In this document: piece by piece, positions 16,434-25,415 of the stretch | How the letters are laid out: each line of letters starts with the position of its first letter | Numbering within the stretch: position 1 is the first letter of the stretch | Source: Bradyrhizobium australiense | GTDB lineage: Bacteria > Pseudomonadota > Alphaproteobacteria > Rhizobiales > Xanthobacteraceae | Reading direction: 5' to 3' | Assembly: GCF_013114825.1 (NCBI RefSeq) | Contig: NZ_JAAVLX010000004.1 | Location: 372,001-436,000, forward strand | Length of the DNA stretch: 64,000 nucleotides | Notes under the pieces: generated by a model | Told to the model about the DNA's origin: nothing | What the model saw: the letters and a program-made list of their open reading frames with translations, nothing else | Database searches by the model: none | Translations under genes and position numbers: made by a program

Positions 16434-18782
16434 CTATTGATCGGCGAATGTCGTTTCAGCGCGCTGACGCGATCGCGCGTTGGCCGCCTGGATCGCGTGC
16501 CAGATGCGCGAAGGCGTTGCGGGCATGTCGAGATGGCGCACGCCGAGCGGCACGAGCGCGTTCATCACGGCATTCATGATCGTGGCGGGAGCTGCAATGG
16601 CGCCGGCCTGACCGCTTCCCTTGACGCCGAGCCGGTTGGCGCGGCTTGGAAAGTCCGGCGTGAGATTGCCTTCGAACGCGGGAAGATCGCCTGCGCGCGG
16701 CAGGGCATAATCCATCAGCGAGCCCGAGAGGATCTGCCCTGTCTCCGCGTCGAACAACGCCTGCTCGAACAATGCCTGCCCAATGCCTTGCGCCACGCCG
16801 CCATGCACCTGTCCCAGCGTCTGGCGGGGATCCAGCAGGCGGCCGTAGTCATCGAAGATGACGTAACGGGCGAGCCTCACCTCGCCGGTCGCAGGATCGA
16901 TCTCGACCTCGGCGACATGGCAGCCGTTGGGAAAAGTGTAGCGGTCGCACAAATGGGTCGCCCTGTGCGCGAGGCCGGGCGCGACATCCTCACCGGTCGT
17001 CTGGTACGAGGCGCGCGCCACCTCGTCGAGGCTGATCTCCTGCCCGGTCGCGGACACGCGCAGCTGGCCAGCTTCATACTGAACCGCATCCACGCCGGCC
17101 TGCAGCAGGCGAGCGGCCAGCCGCCGCGCGTTCTCGATCAGGCCTTCCGCCGCCATCAGCAGCGCGGTGCCGCCCTGGTGCATGGAGCGCGCCCCGCCAT
17201 GACCGCCGCCACTATCGAGATCGTCCGTATCGCCCTGCCGAAACCGGAAGCGCTCCAGCGGCAGGCCGAGCGCGTCGGCCGCGATCCGGGCGTAGGTGGT
17301 CTCATGGCCCTGGCCGTTGGAATGCGTGCCGACCTTCAAGTCGATCATGCCGTCCTCACCGAACTGCACCTCCGCCACTTCATTGGGCTGGCCGCGCGCG
17401 GTTTCGAGGAAGCAGGCAATCCCAAGGCCACGCAGCCGGCCCAGCTTGCGTGAACTTTTCTGGCGCGCCTTGAAACCCTCCGCGGCAGCAACCGCGTGAT
17501 CGATCGCGTGGGCAAAGCTGCCCTGTTCGACCGAAAGTCCCATCGCGCTGCTGTAGGGGAAACGACGCATGATGTTCTTGCGCCGCAGCTTCAGCGCATC
17601 CATCCCGAGCTGGTGGGCTGCGATATCGATGCACCGCTCGATCAGATAGTTCGCCTCCGGCTTGCCGGCGCCGCGATAGGCATCGACCGGCGTCGTGTTG
17701 GTGAACACACCCTTGGTCTCGAATGCTATCAGCGGAATATCGTAAACGCCGCCCGTCGCGCTCGCCATCGCCATGGTCGGCACGGCCGGCGCCACCGTCG
17801 AGACATACGCGCCGAGATTGGCGAAAACTTTCGTGTCCAGCGCCAGGAAGCGGCCATCCCGATCGAGCGCCAAGCGGGCCCGAATGATGCTGTCGCGGCC
17901 ATGCGCGGAGCCGGTGAAATCCTCGCTGCGATCGCCGATCCACTTGACCGGACGGCCGAGACGTCGCGCCGCCCACAGCACCAGCACCCATTCCGGATAG
18001 AGCACGTTTTTCATCCCGAAGCCGCCGCCGACATCGGGAATGCTGACGCGAAGTTTTTCCCGGCCAATGCGAAACACGCAGTCAGCGAGCAGGTCGCGGA
18101 TGGCGTGCGCGCCGGCGGCCGAGGCGGTCAGGTGCAACCGGCCGCTCGCGCCGTCGAACTCCCCTATCGCACCGCGTGTCTCCAGCGGCGCTGCGACGAC
18201 GCGGTTGTTGACCAACTCGCATTCCACGACGTGGGCGGCATCGCGGATCGCCGCTTCCACCGGGCCGATCTCGCCGCGGTTGAACTGGAACGCGATGTTG
18301 CCCGCAGCCTCCGGCCAGATCGACGGGGCGTCCGGCAGAATCGCCGCTGCGATCGAAACGACCGGCGGCAACGGCTCATATTCGACGACGACGGCCTCCG
18401 CGGCATCGCGCGCGGCTTCGGCCGTTTCCGCAACCACGAACGCGACTGGCTCGCCGACATGGCGCACGACGCCGCGCACCAGCGCGTGATAGGGCGGCAC
18501 CACGAGCGGCGTGGTCATCGGAATACTGGTCACCGCACAGGGCAGCGGGCCGATATTGTCAGATGACAATTCGGCACCTGTGAGCACGGCCACGACGCCG
18601 CGCATCCTGCGCGCCGCATCGGCGCTGATCGCGGCGATGCGCGCGTGCGCGTGCGGCGAGCGAACGACGACGCCATGAAGCGCGTCCGGCGCCACGAGAT
18701 CGGCGACGTAGCGCCCGCGTCCCTGCACGAAGCGCGCGTCTTCAAGGCGGTCGAGACTGCGCCCCAATAACGGTCCGGTCAT
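16434..18782 (-). CDS. Xanthine dehydrogenase-family molybdopterin-binding large subunit
   Basis: The ATG at 18782 fits the family start (GPLLGRSLDRLEDARFVQGRG) and gives 782 residues, full length for a CoxL-like large subunit. The domain order is the a/b hammerhead (about 20-130) followed by the molybdopterin-binding domains, with GGGFGMKN and DAYRGAGKPE, the latter being the active-site loop of form II rather than the Cys-containing loop of true CO dehydrogenase. No FAD medium subunit or 2Fe-2S small subunit gene is adjacent, which is unusual for this three-part enzyme family. The substrate is unknown; aldehyde or N-heterocycle hydroxylation is typical. Confidence 0.88.
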   Translation of the reverse strand: MTGPLLGRSLDRLEDARFVQGRGRYVADLVAPDALHGVVVRSPHAHARIAAISADAARRMRGVVAVLTGAELSSDNIGPLPCAVTSIPMTTPLVVPPYHALVRGVVRHVGEPVAFVVAETAEAARDAAEAVVVEYEPLPPVVSIAAAILPDAPSIWPEAAGNIAFQFNRGEIGPVEAAIRDAAHVVECELVNNRVVAAPLETRGAIGEFDGASGRLHLTASAAGAHAIRDLLADCVFRIGREKLRVSIPDVGGGFGMKNVLYPEWVLVLWAARRLGRPVKWIGDRSEDFTGSAHGRDSIIRARLALDRDGRFLALDTKVFANLGAYVSTVAPAVPTMAMASATGGVYDIPLIAFETKGVFTNTTPVDAYRGAGKPEANYLIERCIDIAAHQLGMDALKLRRKNIMRRFPYSSAMGLSVEQGSFAHAIDHAVAAAEGFKARQKSSRKLGRLRGLGIACFLETARGQPNEVAEVQFGEDGMIDLKVGTHSNGQGHETTYARIAADALGLPLERFRFRQGDTDDLDSGGGHGGARSMHQGGTALLMAAEGLIENARRLAARLLQAGVDAVQYEAGQLRVSATGQEISLDEVARASYQTTGEDVAPGLAHRATHLCDRYTFPNGCHVAEVEIDPATGEVRLARYVIFDDYGRLLDPRQTLGQVHGGVAQGIGQALFEQALFDAETGQILSGSLMDYALPRAGDLPAFEGNLTPDFPSRANRLGVKGSGQAGAIAAPATIMNAVMNALVPLGVRHLDMPATPSRIWHAIQAANARSRQRAETTFADQ

Positions 18783-18975
18783 GTGAAGCTGTATGGAACC
18801 AGGCGGCGGCAAAAGCAATCGGCAGCGTCGTCAGCTCGCCGGCTCGGTGGCGAGAATGGGTCATCACCTTTGAAGACCAGACAAGCTGCACCGTTCCGGC
18901 ATCGAATCCCGGTCAATTTTCAGGAACATTGACCCGCGGCCGAAATTGATCCTCCTCCATGCAGAGGATCATGAG

Positions 18976-19242
18976 ATGTTTTCGATTCCATCTGGCGAAC
19001 GAATGGCCGCTAAGCTTGCAGCCACTCTGACGGCGCTCGCCATCTTCCCCGGCGACCTCGCCGCGCAAGGACAGCCCGTCGAAACTGCCTCCCACATTCC
19101 CGTGGCACTGTGGTTCATCGGTGCGGGTGTGCTTGGTCTGGTGCTGGCCTACGGCATCATGCGTAACAGGCGCAGGACACGCGCTGAAAAGCAGATCACC
19201 GAGCAGGCGACGAAAGACCTCTACACGCGAGAGAAACCGTAG
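18976..19242 (+). CDS. Small membrane protein, 88 residues
   Basis: From the ATG at 18976 the product begins MFSIPSGERMAAKLAA. It has two hydrophobic segments, LAATLTALAIFPGDLAAQ and VALWFIGAGVLGLVLAYGIM, followed by a basic, charged tail (RNRRRTRAEKQITEQA). This pattern recurs in small proteins of bradyrhizobia as I remember them. Function unknown. An upstream ATG at 18946 is possible but less likely. Confidence 0.75.
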   Translation: MFSIPSGERMAAKLAATLTALAIFPGDLAAQGQPVETASHIPVALWFIGAGVLGLVLAYGIMRNRRRTRAEKQITEQATKDLYTREKP

Positions 19243-19628
19243 CTCTTCACTAACCGCTCGTCGTTGTAGAGTAAGATCTCTCGCGTTGCCGTCAACTTGG
19301 AGCAGGCGCGCAGCATTCGCGTCATTGACCCTGCGAAGGCCATTGACCGCTCTGTCGGGCTCGGTCCGCGTCCGGCCTTCATGGATAGCGGCTTGCATTT
19401 CGGAGCGTTCAACTGGAGCTTCAGGAGTTGTTGCCCGAGCCTTCCACCAGTTCGCGTTCCACCCACGGCCAGAACTCCTCGCCACACTTCCGAATAGCGT
19501 CGTCGAACTGATCCATCCGAGGCCATGCCGGTCGTCCTCATGGAACAGGCCGGGAAAAAATGGCAATTTGAACCGAACCAACGATTTTAAATCGATTTGA
19601 ATCCATCTTGTGGCGTGGAGTTCTTATT
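19243..19628. other. Intergenic region with a possible 31-codon minus-strand frame
   Basis: Between the membrane protein and the ligase gene there is no confident gene. A minus-strand frame at 19421-19516 starts MDQFDDAIRKCGEEFWPWVE and has coding-like codon use, but at 31 residues it could be a remnant or chance. Confidence 0.35.
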
Positions 19629-20549
19629 GTGGCGTTTCAGCGTAAGAAGCCGGCGGCAATCGGGACCAAGGCGCCCTATCCGGGCTTCGTCGAACCCGCG
19701 CTGGCTTCTTCGATCGAGAGAGTGCCGGGTGGGCAACGCTGGATTCACGAGATCAAGTTTGACGGTTACCGGGTACAGGTGCATCTCGCCAACGGCGTCA
19801 TCAAAATCTTCACCCGCCGCGGCAACGACTGGACCAGACGATTGCGCAAGATCGCCGACGATGCCTGGCATGTCGCTGCCGGCAGCGCGATCATCGACGG
19901 CGAGGTCGTCGTTCCCTCCAAAGACGGCACGACCGATTTTTCCGTGCTGCAGAACGAACTGAGAGGCAAATCCAACCGCATCGTGCTGGTTGCGTTCGAC
20001 CTGCTTTATCTCAACGGCTACGACCTGCGCACACTGCCGCTGCACCAGCGCAAGGCGCTCCTGAGAAAAACCATCGACGGCACCGCTGTCCAGTTCAGCG
20101 AAAGTTTTGAGATCGACGGCAGCGAGATGTACGCGCACGCCTGCAAGGTCGGTCTGGAAGGCGTCGTCTCCAAGGTACGCGACAGCCGTTACGTCTCCGG
20201 CCGCATCAACGATTGGGTCAAGAAGACCTGTGCCCAGCGCGAGACGCTGACCATCGCGGGCTTTGCGCTCGACGGCAACGACTGGGACGGCATCTATCTC
20301 GGCCGCCGCAGCGGTGGCGACCTGATCTATGCCGGCAAGTGCGACCACGGGTTCGATAAGGCCTCGGCCAGCGAATTGCGCAAGCGTCTGACGCCGCTGA
20401 TCCGCAAGAGCCAGCCTTACACCAGGAGGATCGCACACAAGGGCATCTGGGTGGAGCCAGAGCTGCTGGCGGAGATCGAATACCGGGCCAAATCGGCCGC
20501 GGGCAAGGTCCGGCATCCATTCTTCAAGGGGCTGCGCGAGGACCTGTGA
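19629..20549 (+). CDS. Stand-alone ATP-dependent DNA ligase, LigD ligase-domain type
   Basis: A GTG at 19629 with GGAG upstream gives 306 residues; a TTG at 19608 is also possible. The adenylation domain has motif I EIKFDGYR with Lys43 as the AMP-accepting lysine, motif III-like FDLLYLNGYDLR, motif IV GLEGVVSK and motif V WVKKTC; an OB-fold with GGDLIYAGKC follows. It lacks the polymerase and phosphoesterase domains of full LigD, so it joins nicks or breaks without built-in end processing. Such proteins take part in Ku-dependent end joining; no ku gene is here. Its stop overlaps the start of the next small gene. Confidence 0.9.
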   Translation: MAFQRKKPAAIGTKAPYPGFVEPALASSIERVPGGQRWIHEIKFDGYRVQVHLANGVIKIFTRRGNDWTRRLRKIADDAWHVAAGSAIIDGEVVVPSKDGTTDFSVLQNELRGKSNRIVLVAFDLLYLNGYDLRTLPLHQRKALLRKTIDGTAVQFSESFEIDGSEMYAHACKVGLEGVVSKVRDSRYVSGRINDWVKKTCAQRETLTIAGFALDGNDWDGIYLGRRSGGDLIYAGKCDHGFDKASASELRKRLTPLIRKSQPYTRRIAHKGIWVEPELLAEIEYRAKSAAGKVRHPFFKGLREDL

Positions 20550-20716
20550 TGCCCAAGGATGCCTTCGATCAATGGTGGGAATGGGCTGAGAAGCCGCCTG
20601 AGAGCAAACTCACAATCCCGGCTGCGATCCACGAGCCCATCATGCGGCTGACCCCGGACGAGCGGCGCGATCGTGACAAGGTCAACGACGCGGTACGGCA
20701 ATGGCGAGAGAATTGA
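20549..20716 (+). CDS. Small hypothetical protein coupled to the ligase gene, 55 residues
   Basis: The ATG overlaps the ligase stop codon (TGATG). The product starts MPKDAFDQWWEWAEKPPES, continues with IPAAIHEPIMRLTPDERRDRD and ends VRQWREN. It is Trp-rich and charged, with no signal or membrane segment. The overlap and coding-like codon use make it a real gene. A role with the ligase is possible only from position. Confidence 0.7.
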   Translation: MPKDAFDQWWEWAEKPPESKLTIPAAIHEPIMRLTPDERRDRDKVNDAVRQWREN

Positions 20717-20750
20717 AATCCCTAAGCCATACCGGCGGCAAAGGGCGAAA

Positions 20751-21026
20751 CTACTTCTTCGACTCCACCGCCGTTTTGGTGGACCCTTCGGGCGCCGATT
20801 GCATGCCGGGCGGGCTCTGGCCCTGCGGACTTTCGGCAGGCGCGCCGCCTGAGGTCGTAGTGTTCGGTCCGGTCCAACCTTGCGGCTGCAATTGGCCTTT
20901 GTCCTCGGGCGGCGCCCGACCTGTACTCGACTTCAGAGAATCTGCCTTCGTTTGATCGCTCTCGGCCTGCGCAAAGCCGCAGGTCGACAGGAGGGCCAGA
21001 CATATCGTCAGCGTGATAGGCCGCAT
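20751..21026 (-). CDS. Small exported protein, 91 residues
   Basis: A clear signal peptide (residues 1-21, TICLALLSTCGFAQA) precedes a low-complexity mature part rich in Gly, Pro, Ser and Gln. No enzyme motif is visible. A GGAAC-N16-CGTT promoter lies 30 bases upstream, so it is probably a general-stress gene. It converges on the 55-residue gene downstream of the ligase. Confidence 0.75.
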   Translation of the reverse strand: MRPITLTICLALLSTCGFAQAESDQTKADSLKSSTGRAPPEDKGQLQPQGWTGPNTTTSGGAPAESPQGQSPPGMQSAPEGSTKTAVESKK

Positions 21027-21055
21027 TGGATTTCTCCGAACAGCTGTTCAGTCAC

Positions 21056-21080
21056 AACGAAAGGATCTCCTGTTCGTTCC
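21056..21080 (-). promoter_or_regulatory. Sigma-EcfG-like promoter
   Basis: GGAAC and CGTT on the minus strand are 16 bases apart, exactly the alphaproteobacterial general-stress spacing, and end 30 bases before the ATG of the small exported protein. Confidence 0.6.
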
Positions 21081-21190
21081 ATGGTGCGCTGCCGGATAGA
21101 CATGGCCTCTCGACCCCGGGGGGATGATAGCTTCGATGAGCCTTATCCGCGATCTCTGTCCTCTCAGCGTCTCGAGGCGAGACTCGCGCC

Positions 21191-22027
21191 CTACGCGGTG
21201 GCCGAGTGCTCGGCGCCCTGCAGCTTGCGCTTTCGCCAGACCGATCCGGCGATCAGCACCACGACGATGCCGATGATTCCAAGGATCACCTCGCCGCCAT
21301 GCCCGCTGTTGGCGAATTGCGGCGCCATGCCGAGCGATTTGAGAGCCCCATCGAGGCCAACGCCGACCGGACCGTTGAAGAACGCATGCAAAACCGGCTC
21401 TACCGCCGGGTCGGTTGCCATGACCTCGCCCGCGATCCAGCCCAGCAAGCCGGCGCCGGCCCACACCAGGGCGGGAACACGCGTCAGCAACGCCATGATC
21501 AGCGCAGCACCCGCAACGATCAGGGGAACGCTGATGGCAAGTCCGATGACGAGCAGCGGAATGCTGCCGTTGGCGGCGGCGGCGACCGCGATGACGTTGT
21601 CGAGGCTCATGACAATGTCGGCGATCGCCACGATCTGCACCGCTGCCCAGAGATGCGCAGCCGCTTCCGTGTCGCTCTCGTCCTCGTGTTCAGGCACCAG
21701 GAGCTTTGCCGCGATCACGAGCAGCGCCAATCCGCCGACCAGCTTGAGGTACGGCAGCGCCATCAACGTCACGACGATGCCGGTGAAAATGATGCGCAAA
21801 AAGACAGCGACGCCGGCGCCGAGGACCATGCCCCAGAACCGCTGGCGCGGCGGCAGCCCGCGGCACGCCATCGCGATGACGAGCGCATTGTCGCCCGACA
21901 GCAGAATGTTGATCCACATGATCTTGCCGAGCGCGACCCAGAAGGCGGGTTGCTGCACCTCGGTCTGGAACTGGCTGAAGAACCCCGTGATCGTCGCAGG
22001 ATCGAAGATTTGCAAGAGCCAGTCCAC
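21191..22027 (-). CDS. TerC-family integral membrane protein
   Basis: The 278-residue protein starts with GTG at 22027, with GGGGGGAA upstream. It has the TerC pattern: LGKIMWINILLSGDNALVIAMA in the first membrane helices and a second conserved acidic helix IADIVMSLDNVIAVAAAA, both with the paired Asp residues thought to bind metal. About seven membrane helices are visible. TerC proteins are linked to manganese export and tellurite resistance. It lies 63 bases after ndk on the same strand. No yybP-ykoY riboswitch fits in that short gap. Confidence 0.9.
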   Translation of the reverse strand: MDWLLQIFDPATITGFFSQFQTEVQQPAFWVALGKIMWINILLSGDNALVIAMACRGLPPRQRFWGMVLGAGVAVFLRIIFTGIVVTLMALPYLKLVGGLALLVIAAKLLVPEHEDESDTEAAAHLWAAVQIVAIADIVMSLDNVIAVAAAANGSIPLLVIGLAISVPLIVAGAALIMALLTRVPALVWAGAGLLGWIAGEVMATDPAVEPVLHAFFNGPVGVGLDGALKSLGMAPQFANSGHGGEVILGIIGIVVVLIAGSVWRKRKLQGAEHSATA

Positions 22028-22090
22028 AGCGTTCCCCCCGAGCCTTTTTAGCCGTTGCGCGCGGCTATTGATTACTGCTGTTCCGATCGA

Positions 22091-22513
22091 TCAGCCGACG
22101 ATTTCGTTACCCGAAAAGAACTGCGCGATTTCGATCGCGGCAGTCTCCGGCGCGTCCGAGCCGTGTACCGAGTTCTCGCCGATCGACTTCGCATGGACCT
22201 TGCGGATCGTGCCTTCCGCGGCCTTCGATGGATCAGTGGCGCCCATCACGTCGCGATATTTGGCGATAGCGCCCTCGCCTTCCAGCACCTGCACCACGAC
22301 CGGGCCCGAGGTCATGAAATCGACCAGTTCGCCGAAGAACGGGCGCGCTTTGTGAACGGCATAGAAGGTTTCCGCCTGTTCACGGGTCATGCGAATGCGC
22401 TTCTGGGCGACGATCCGCAAGCCGGCCTTCTCGATCAACGCGTTGATCGCGCCGGTCAGATTGCGCTCGGTCGCGTCCGGTTTGATGATCGAGAAAGTGC
22501 GTTCAATCGCCAT
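22091..22513 (-). CDS. ndk: Nucleoside-diphosphate kinase
   Basis: The 140-residue enzyme has the standard family length. It transfers the terminal phosphate from ATP to nucleoside diphosphates through a phosphohistidine: His117 in NSVHGSD. The start [14 protein letters not shown] and the P-loop-like [13 protein letters not shown] are typical. AAGGAC precedes the ATG and a good promoter lies 40 bases upstream. Probably cytoplasmic and housekeeping. Confidence 0.97.
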   Translation of the reverse strand: MAIERTFSIIKPDATERNLTGAINALIEKAGLRIVAQKRIRMTREQAETFYAVHKARPFFGELVDFMTSGPVVVQVLEGEGAIAKYRDVMGATDPSKAAEGTIRKVHAKSIGENSVHGSDAPETAAIEIAQFFSGNEIVG

Positions 22514-22554
22514 TGTTTACGTCCTTGCAAAACGCGGGTTGGAGAGTTGCGGGG

Positions 22555-22583
22555 CTTATATCGGCGCCACCTCACGACGGCAA
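22555..22583 (-). promoter_or_regulatory. Sigma-70-type promoter of ndk
   Basis: On the minus strand TTGCCG (22583-22578) and TATAAG (22560-22555) are 17 bases apart, placing transcription start about 35 bases before the ndk ATG. The rest of the gap up to 22833 holds no visible gene. Confidence 0.55.
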
Positions 22584-22833
22584 GCGACCCGGTGACGCGC
22601 CTGTCAGTCGTTTTTGGCGCCTTTTCGTGCGGCACATCACCCCGCGAGGCGAAGATTACCGCAATTTCATGGAGGTGAACCCACTCTGTAACCTGCGTCA
22701 CGCCGCCATTCAGCTTCGCGGCCGTAGACTTTCCGACGATCGAACACCGGTCGCGCATCCGCGAGGCCCGGGGCGTTACGGGAGGCGATCTCACCGATGG
22801 CGCATCCCGCGCCTAAACCTTGAGGAGACGATC

Positions 22834-23085
22834 ATGTTACGCAAACTCTCGCTCGTTGCAGTGGCAGCGGCTTCGCTGGGCGCGGCCGCGCTGGCGCCGA
22901 CATCGGCCTCGGCCTGGGGCGGCTGGCATCACGGCTGGCATCATCATCACGGCTGGGGCTGGGGCGGCCCTCGCGTCTTCATCGGCGGACCGGCCTATTT
23001 CGGCGGCTATGGCGGTTGTTACGTGCGGCGTCTGGTTCCGACCCCCTGGGGCCCGCGCTGGCGGCTGGTGAACCGCTGCTACTGA
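22834..23085 (+). CDS. Small exported Gly/His/Trp-rich protein, 83 residues
   Basis: GAGGAG lies 6 bases before the ATG. A signal peptide (residues 1-28, ending SASA) is followed by a WGGWHHGWHHHHGWGWGG stretch and a C-terminal segment with two Cys (GGCYVRRLVPTPWGPRWRLVNRCY-like, shortened here). Such proteins are frequent in bradyrhizobia. The His cluster could bind metal, but no function is proven. A good terminator follows 26 bases after the stop. Confidence 0.8.
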   Translation: MLRKLSLVAVAAASLGAAALAPTSASAWGGWHHGWHHHHGWGWGGPRVFIGGPAYFGGYGGCYVRRLVPTPWGPRWRLVNRCY

Positions 23086-23110
23086 TCCGATTTGAGCTTC
23101 CCCCTGACTG

Positions 23111-23138
23111 CCCCGGCTGCCGCGCCGGGGCTTTTTTT
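23111..23138 (+). terminator. Rho-independent terminator
   Basis: A 7-bp GC stem (CCCCGGC/GCCGGGG) with a 6-base loop is followed by seven T residues at 23132-23138. It ends the transcript of the Gly/His-rich protein gene. Confidence 0.85.
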
Positions 23139-23289
23139 GCGGAACCGAATGGCTGCCCGTGATCCAACTACTTGCACGCGAACGTATGGAGCTCTGCACG
23201 GGAAACCAATTTCGCGGCTGTGACTTGATCCATCATTGTCACCGAAGCCTTGCGAGCGCTGCGAGGTGGAACTCGCAAAGAGACCGCTG

Positions 23290-23463
23290 ATGGATGGCCC
23301 AATCACCAGAGATTTCGAACAAATCGATCACAAGACATGCGTGTCGATCTGCGACGCCATCGGCGAACGGCTTCAGCAAAACTTGCGCCCCGAAAATGAA
23401 CTACCACCGCGTCTACGAGAACTCGTCGACGAGCTGCGCCGCCGCGACCACGAGCTGCATTGA
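23290..23463 (+). CDS. Small hypothetical protein, 57 residues
   Basis: From the ATG at 23290 the product starts MDGPITRDFEQIDHKTC and contains ICDAIGERLQQNL and a charged, helical end (LRELVDELRRRDHELH). It is soluble and acidic, with coding-like codon use. I recall similar small proteins from bradyrhizobia; no function is known. An upstream in-frame start at 23236 would add 18 residues. Confidence 0.6.
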   Translation: MDGPITRDFEQIDHKTCVSICDAIGERLQQNLRPENELPPRLRELVDELRRRDHELH

Positions 23464-23532
23464 GGGCTGCTGGGTAATTGATTTTGCCGATAAATGAGTT
23501 GCGTTTGGCACCGGCTCCGGTGACAACGCCGC

Positions 23533-25395
23533 ATGCTTTCCATCACAGATATTTCGATCCGGATTGCCGGGCGGCTCCTAATCGACGACAGCACGGTGCA
23601 GATCGTGCCGGGCGCACGCGTCGGCTTTGTCGGGCGCAACGGCGTCGGCAAATCGACGCTGTTTCATGCGATCCGGGGCGACCTGCCGCTCGAGTCCGGC
23701 AGCATTGCGCTACCGCCGCGCTGGCGCGTCGGCAGCCTGGCGCAGGAGGCGCCGGACGGCCCGGAGAGTCTCATCAATGTCGTGTTGAAGGCCGATCTGG
23801 AGCGCGACGCGCTGCTCCGTGAAGCCGAAACCGCCACCGATCCGCACCGCATCGCCGAGATCCAGCACCGGCTGGTCGATATCGATGCCCACTCCGCGCC
23901 GGCGCGCGCGGCCGCCATCCTGAGCGGCCTCGGATTTTCAACTGCGGATCAGGCGCGGCCGTGTTCGGAATTTTCCGGCGGCTGGCGCATGCGGGTGGCG
24001 CTGGCGGCGACGCTGTTCTCGGCGCCGGATTTGCTGCTGCTTGACGAACCGACCAACTATCTCGACCTCGAAGGCACGCTGTGGCTGGAAAACCATCTGG
24101 CCAACTATCCACGGACGGTCATCATCATCAGTCATGACCGCGACCTGCTCGACACCTCGGTCGACCAGATACTGCATCTCGATCGCGGCAAGCTGACCCT
24201 CTACAAAGGCACCTATTCCTCGTTCGAGGAACAGCGCGCCATGCGCGAAATGCTCGACGCCAAGCATGCCAAGCGCCAGGCCGACGAGCGCAAGCGGCTG
24301 CAGGCCTTTGTCGATCGCTTCAAGGCGAAAGCTTCCAAGGCTCGCCAGGCGCAGTCGCGCGTGAAAATGCTGGAACGGATGAAGCCGGTCACTGCGCTCG
24401 TGACCCAGGATGTGCGCGAGATTGCGTTCCCGACGCCGGAGAAGATGCTGTCGCCGCCGATCATCGCGGTCGATGACGTCTCCGTTGGGTACGATCCGAA
24501 AAATCCGGTGCTCAACCGCGTCACGCTGCGCGTCGACACCGATGACCGCATCGCCCTGCTCGGCTCCAACGGCAACGGCAAGTCGACGCTCGTCAAGCTA
24601 TTGGCCAACAAGTTGCAACCTTTCTCGGGTAAGATCACGCGGGCGGAAAAGCTCTCGGTCGGCTATTTCGCGCAGCATCAGGTCGACGAACTCAACCTCG
24701 ATGCGTCAGCCTACGATCACATCCGCAAGCTGATGCCCGATGCGCCGGAAACCAAGGTGCGCGGCCGCACCGGCGCGATCGGGTTTTCCGGAAAGGCTGG
24801 CGATACCCTGGTCAGGAGCCTGTCCGGCGGCGAAAAGGCGCGGCTGCTGCTCGGACTCGCCACCTTCTTCGCCCCCAATATGATCATCCTCGACGAGCCG
24901 ACCAACCATCTCGACATCGACAGCCGCGCGGCGCTCGCCGAAGCGATCAACGATTTCCCCGGCGCCATCATTATGGTCTCGCACGACCGCTATCTGATCG
25001 AATCCTGCGCCGATCAATTGTGGGTCGTCGCCAATCAGACGGTGACGACCTACGACGGCGACCTCGACGATTATAGGCGGATGGTGTTGTCGATCGGGGA
25101 TAAGCGCAGCCCCTCGCGTGAGCGACCTAGAGAGATCGCCGGACCGCAGCAAGCGAAGAGCGAAAGACGAACGCCGCTGAAGCAGCGGATCGCCGAAGCC
25201 GAGGCAGAAATCGAGCGCATCACCGGCATCATCGCCAAGATCGACACCGCCCTCGCCTTGCCTGATCTATTCACCCGCGATCCCAAGCAGGCCGCCCAGC
25301 TTAGCAAGGCGCGCGCCGGTGCCGAAAGCGCGCTGCGGCGGGCCGAGGAAGATTGGCTTGAGGCCAGTTCGGAATTTGATGAAGCGGCGGGCTGA
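23533..25395 (+). CDS. ABC-F family ATPase, Uup/YheS-like
   Basis: The 620-residue protein has two ABC domains without membrane segments. The first has Walker A GRNGVGKST (34-42), signature FSGGWRMR and Walker B LLLLDEPTNYLDLE; the second has GSNGNGKST, LSGGEKARLL and IILDEPTNHLDID. The linker between them is long, charged and helical (EEQRAMREMLDAKHAKRQAD), as in ABC-F proteins that act on the ribosome exit site, and a coiled-coil C-terminal extension is present. Role in translation quality or antibiotic protection is inferred. It stands alone, converging with a lipoprotein gene. Confidence 0.93.
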   Translation: MLSITDISIRIAGRLLIDDSTVQIVPGARVGFVGRNGVGKSTLFHAIRGDLPLESGSIALPPRWRVGSLAQEAPDGPESLINVVLKADLERDALLREAETATDPHRIAEIQHRLVDIDAHSAPARAAAILSGLGFSTADQARPCSEFSGGWRMRVALAATLFSAPDLLLLDEPTNYLDLEGTLWLENHLANYPRTVIIISHDRDLLDTSVDQILHLDRGKLTLYKGTYSSFEEQRAMREMLDAKHAKRQADERKRLQAFVDRFKAKASKARQAQSRVKMLERMKPVTALVTQDVREIAFPTPEKMLSPPIIAVDDVSVGYDPKNPVLNRVTLRVDTDDRIALLGSNGNGKSTLVKLLANKLQPFSGKITRAEKLSVGYFAQHQVDELNLDASAYDHIRKLMPDAPETKVRGRTGAIGFSGKAGDTLVRSLSGGEKARLLLGLATFFAPNMIILDEPTNHLDIDSRAALAEAINDFPGAIIMVSHDRYLIESCADQLWVVANQTVTTYDGDLDDYRRMVLSIGDKRSPSRERPREIAGPQQAKSERRTPLKQRIAEAEAEIERITGIIAKIDTALALPDLFTRDPKQAAQLSKARAGAESALRRAEEDWLEASSEFDEAAG

Positions 25396-25415
25396 AACCG
25401 GCCGACGCCTGCAAA

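Noticed and set aside
17496..18566. 356-codon plus-strand frame opposite the molybdopterin protein
   Set aside because: Shadow of a confirmed gene with no coding features of its own.
18913..19581. 222-codon minus-strand frame over the 88-residue membrane protein gene
   Set aside because: It is antisense to the better supported small gene and has no ribosome site or motif.
22028..22090. Manganese (yybP-ykoY) riboswitch before terC
   Set aside because: The gap after ndk is only 63 bases, too short for the riboswitch, and none of its conserved loops is visible.
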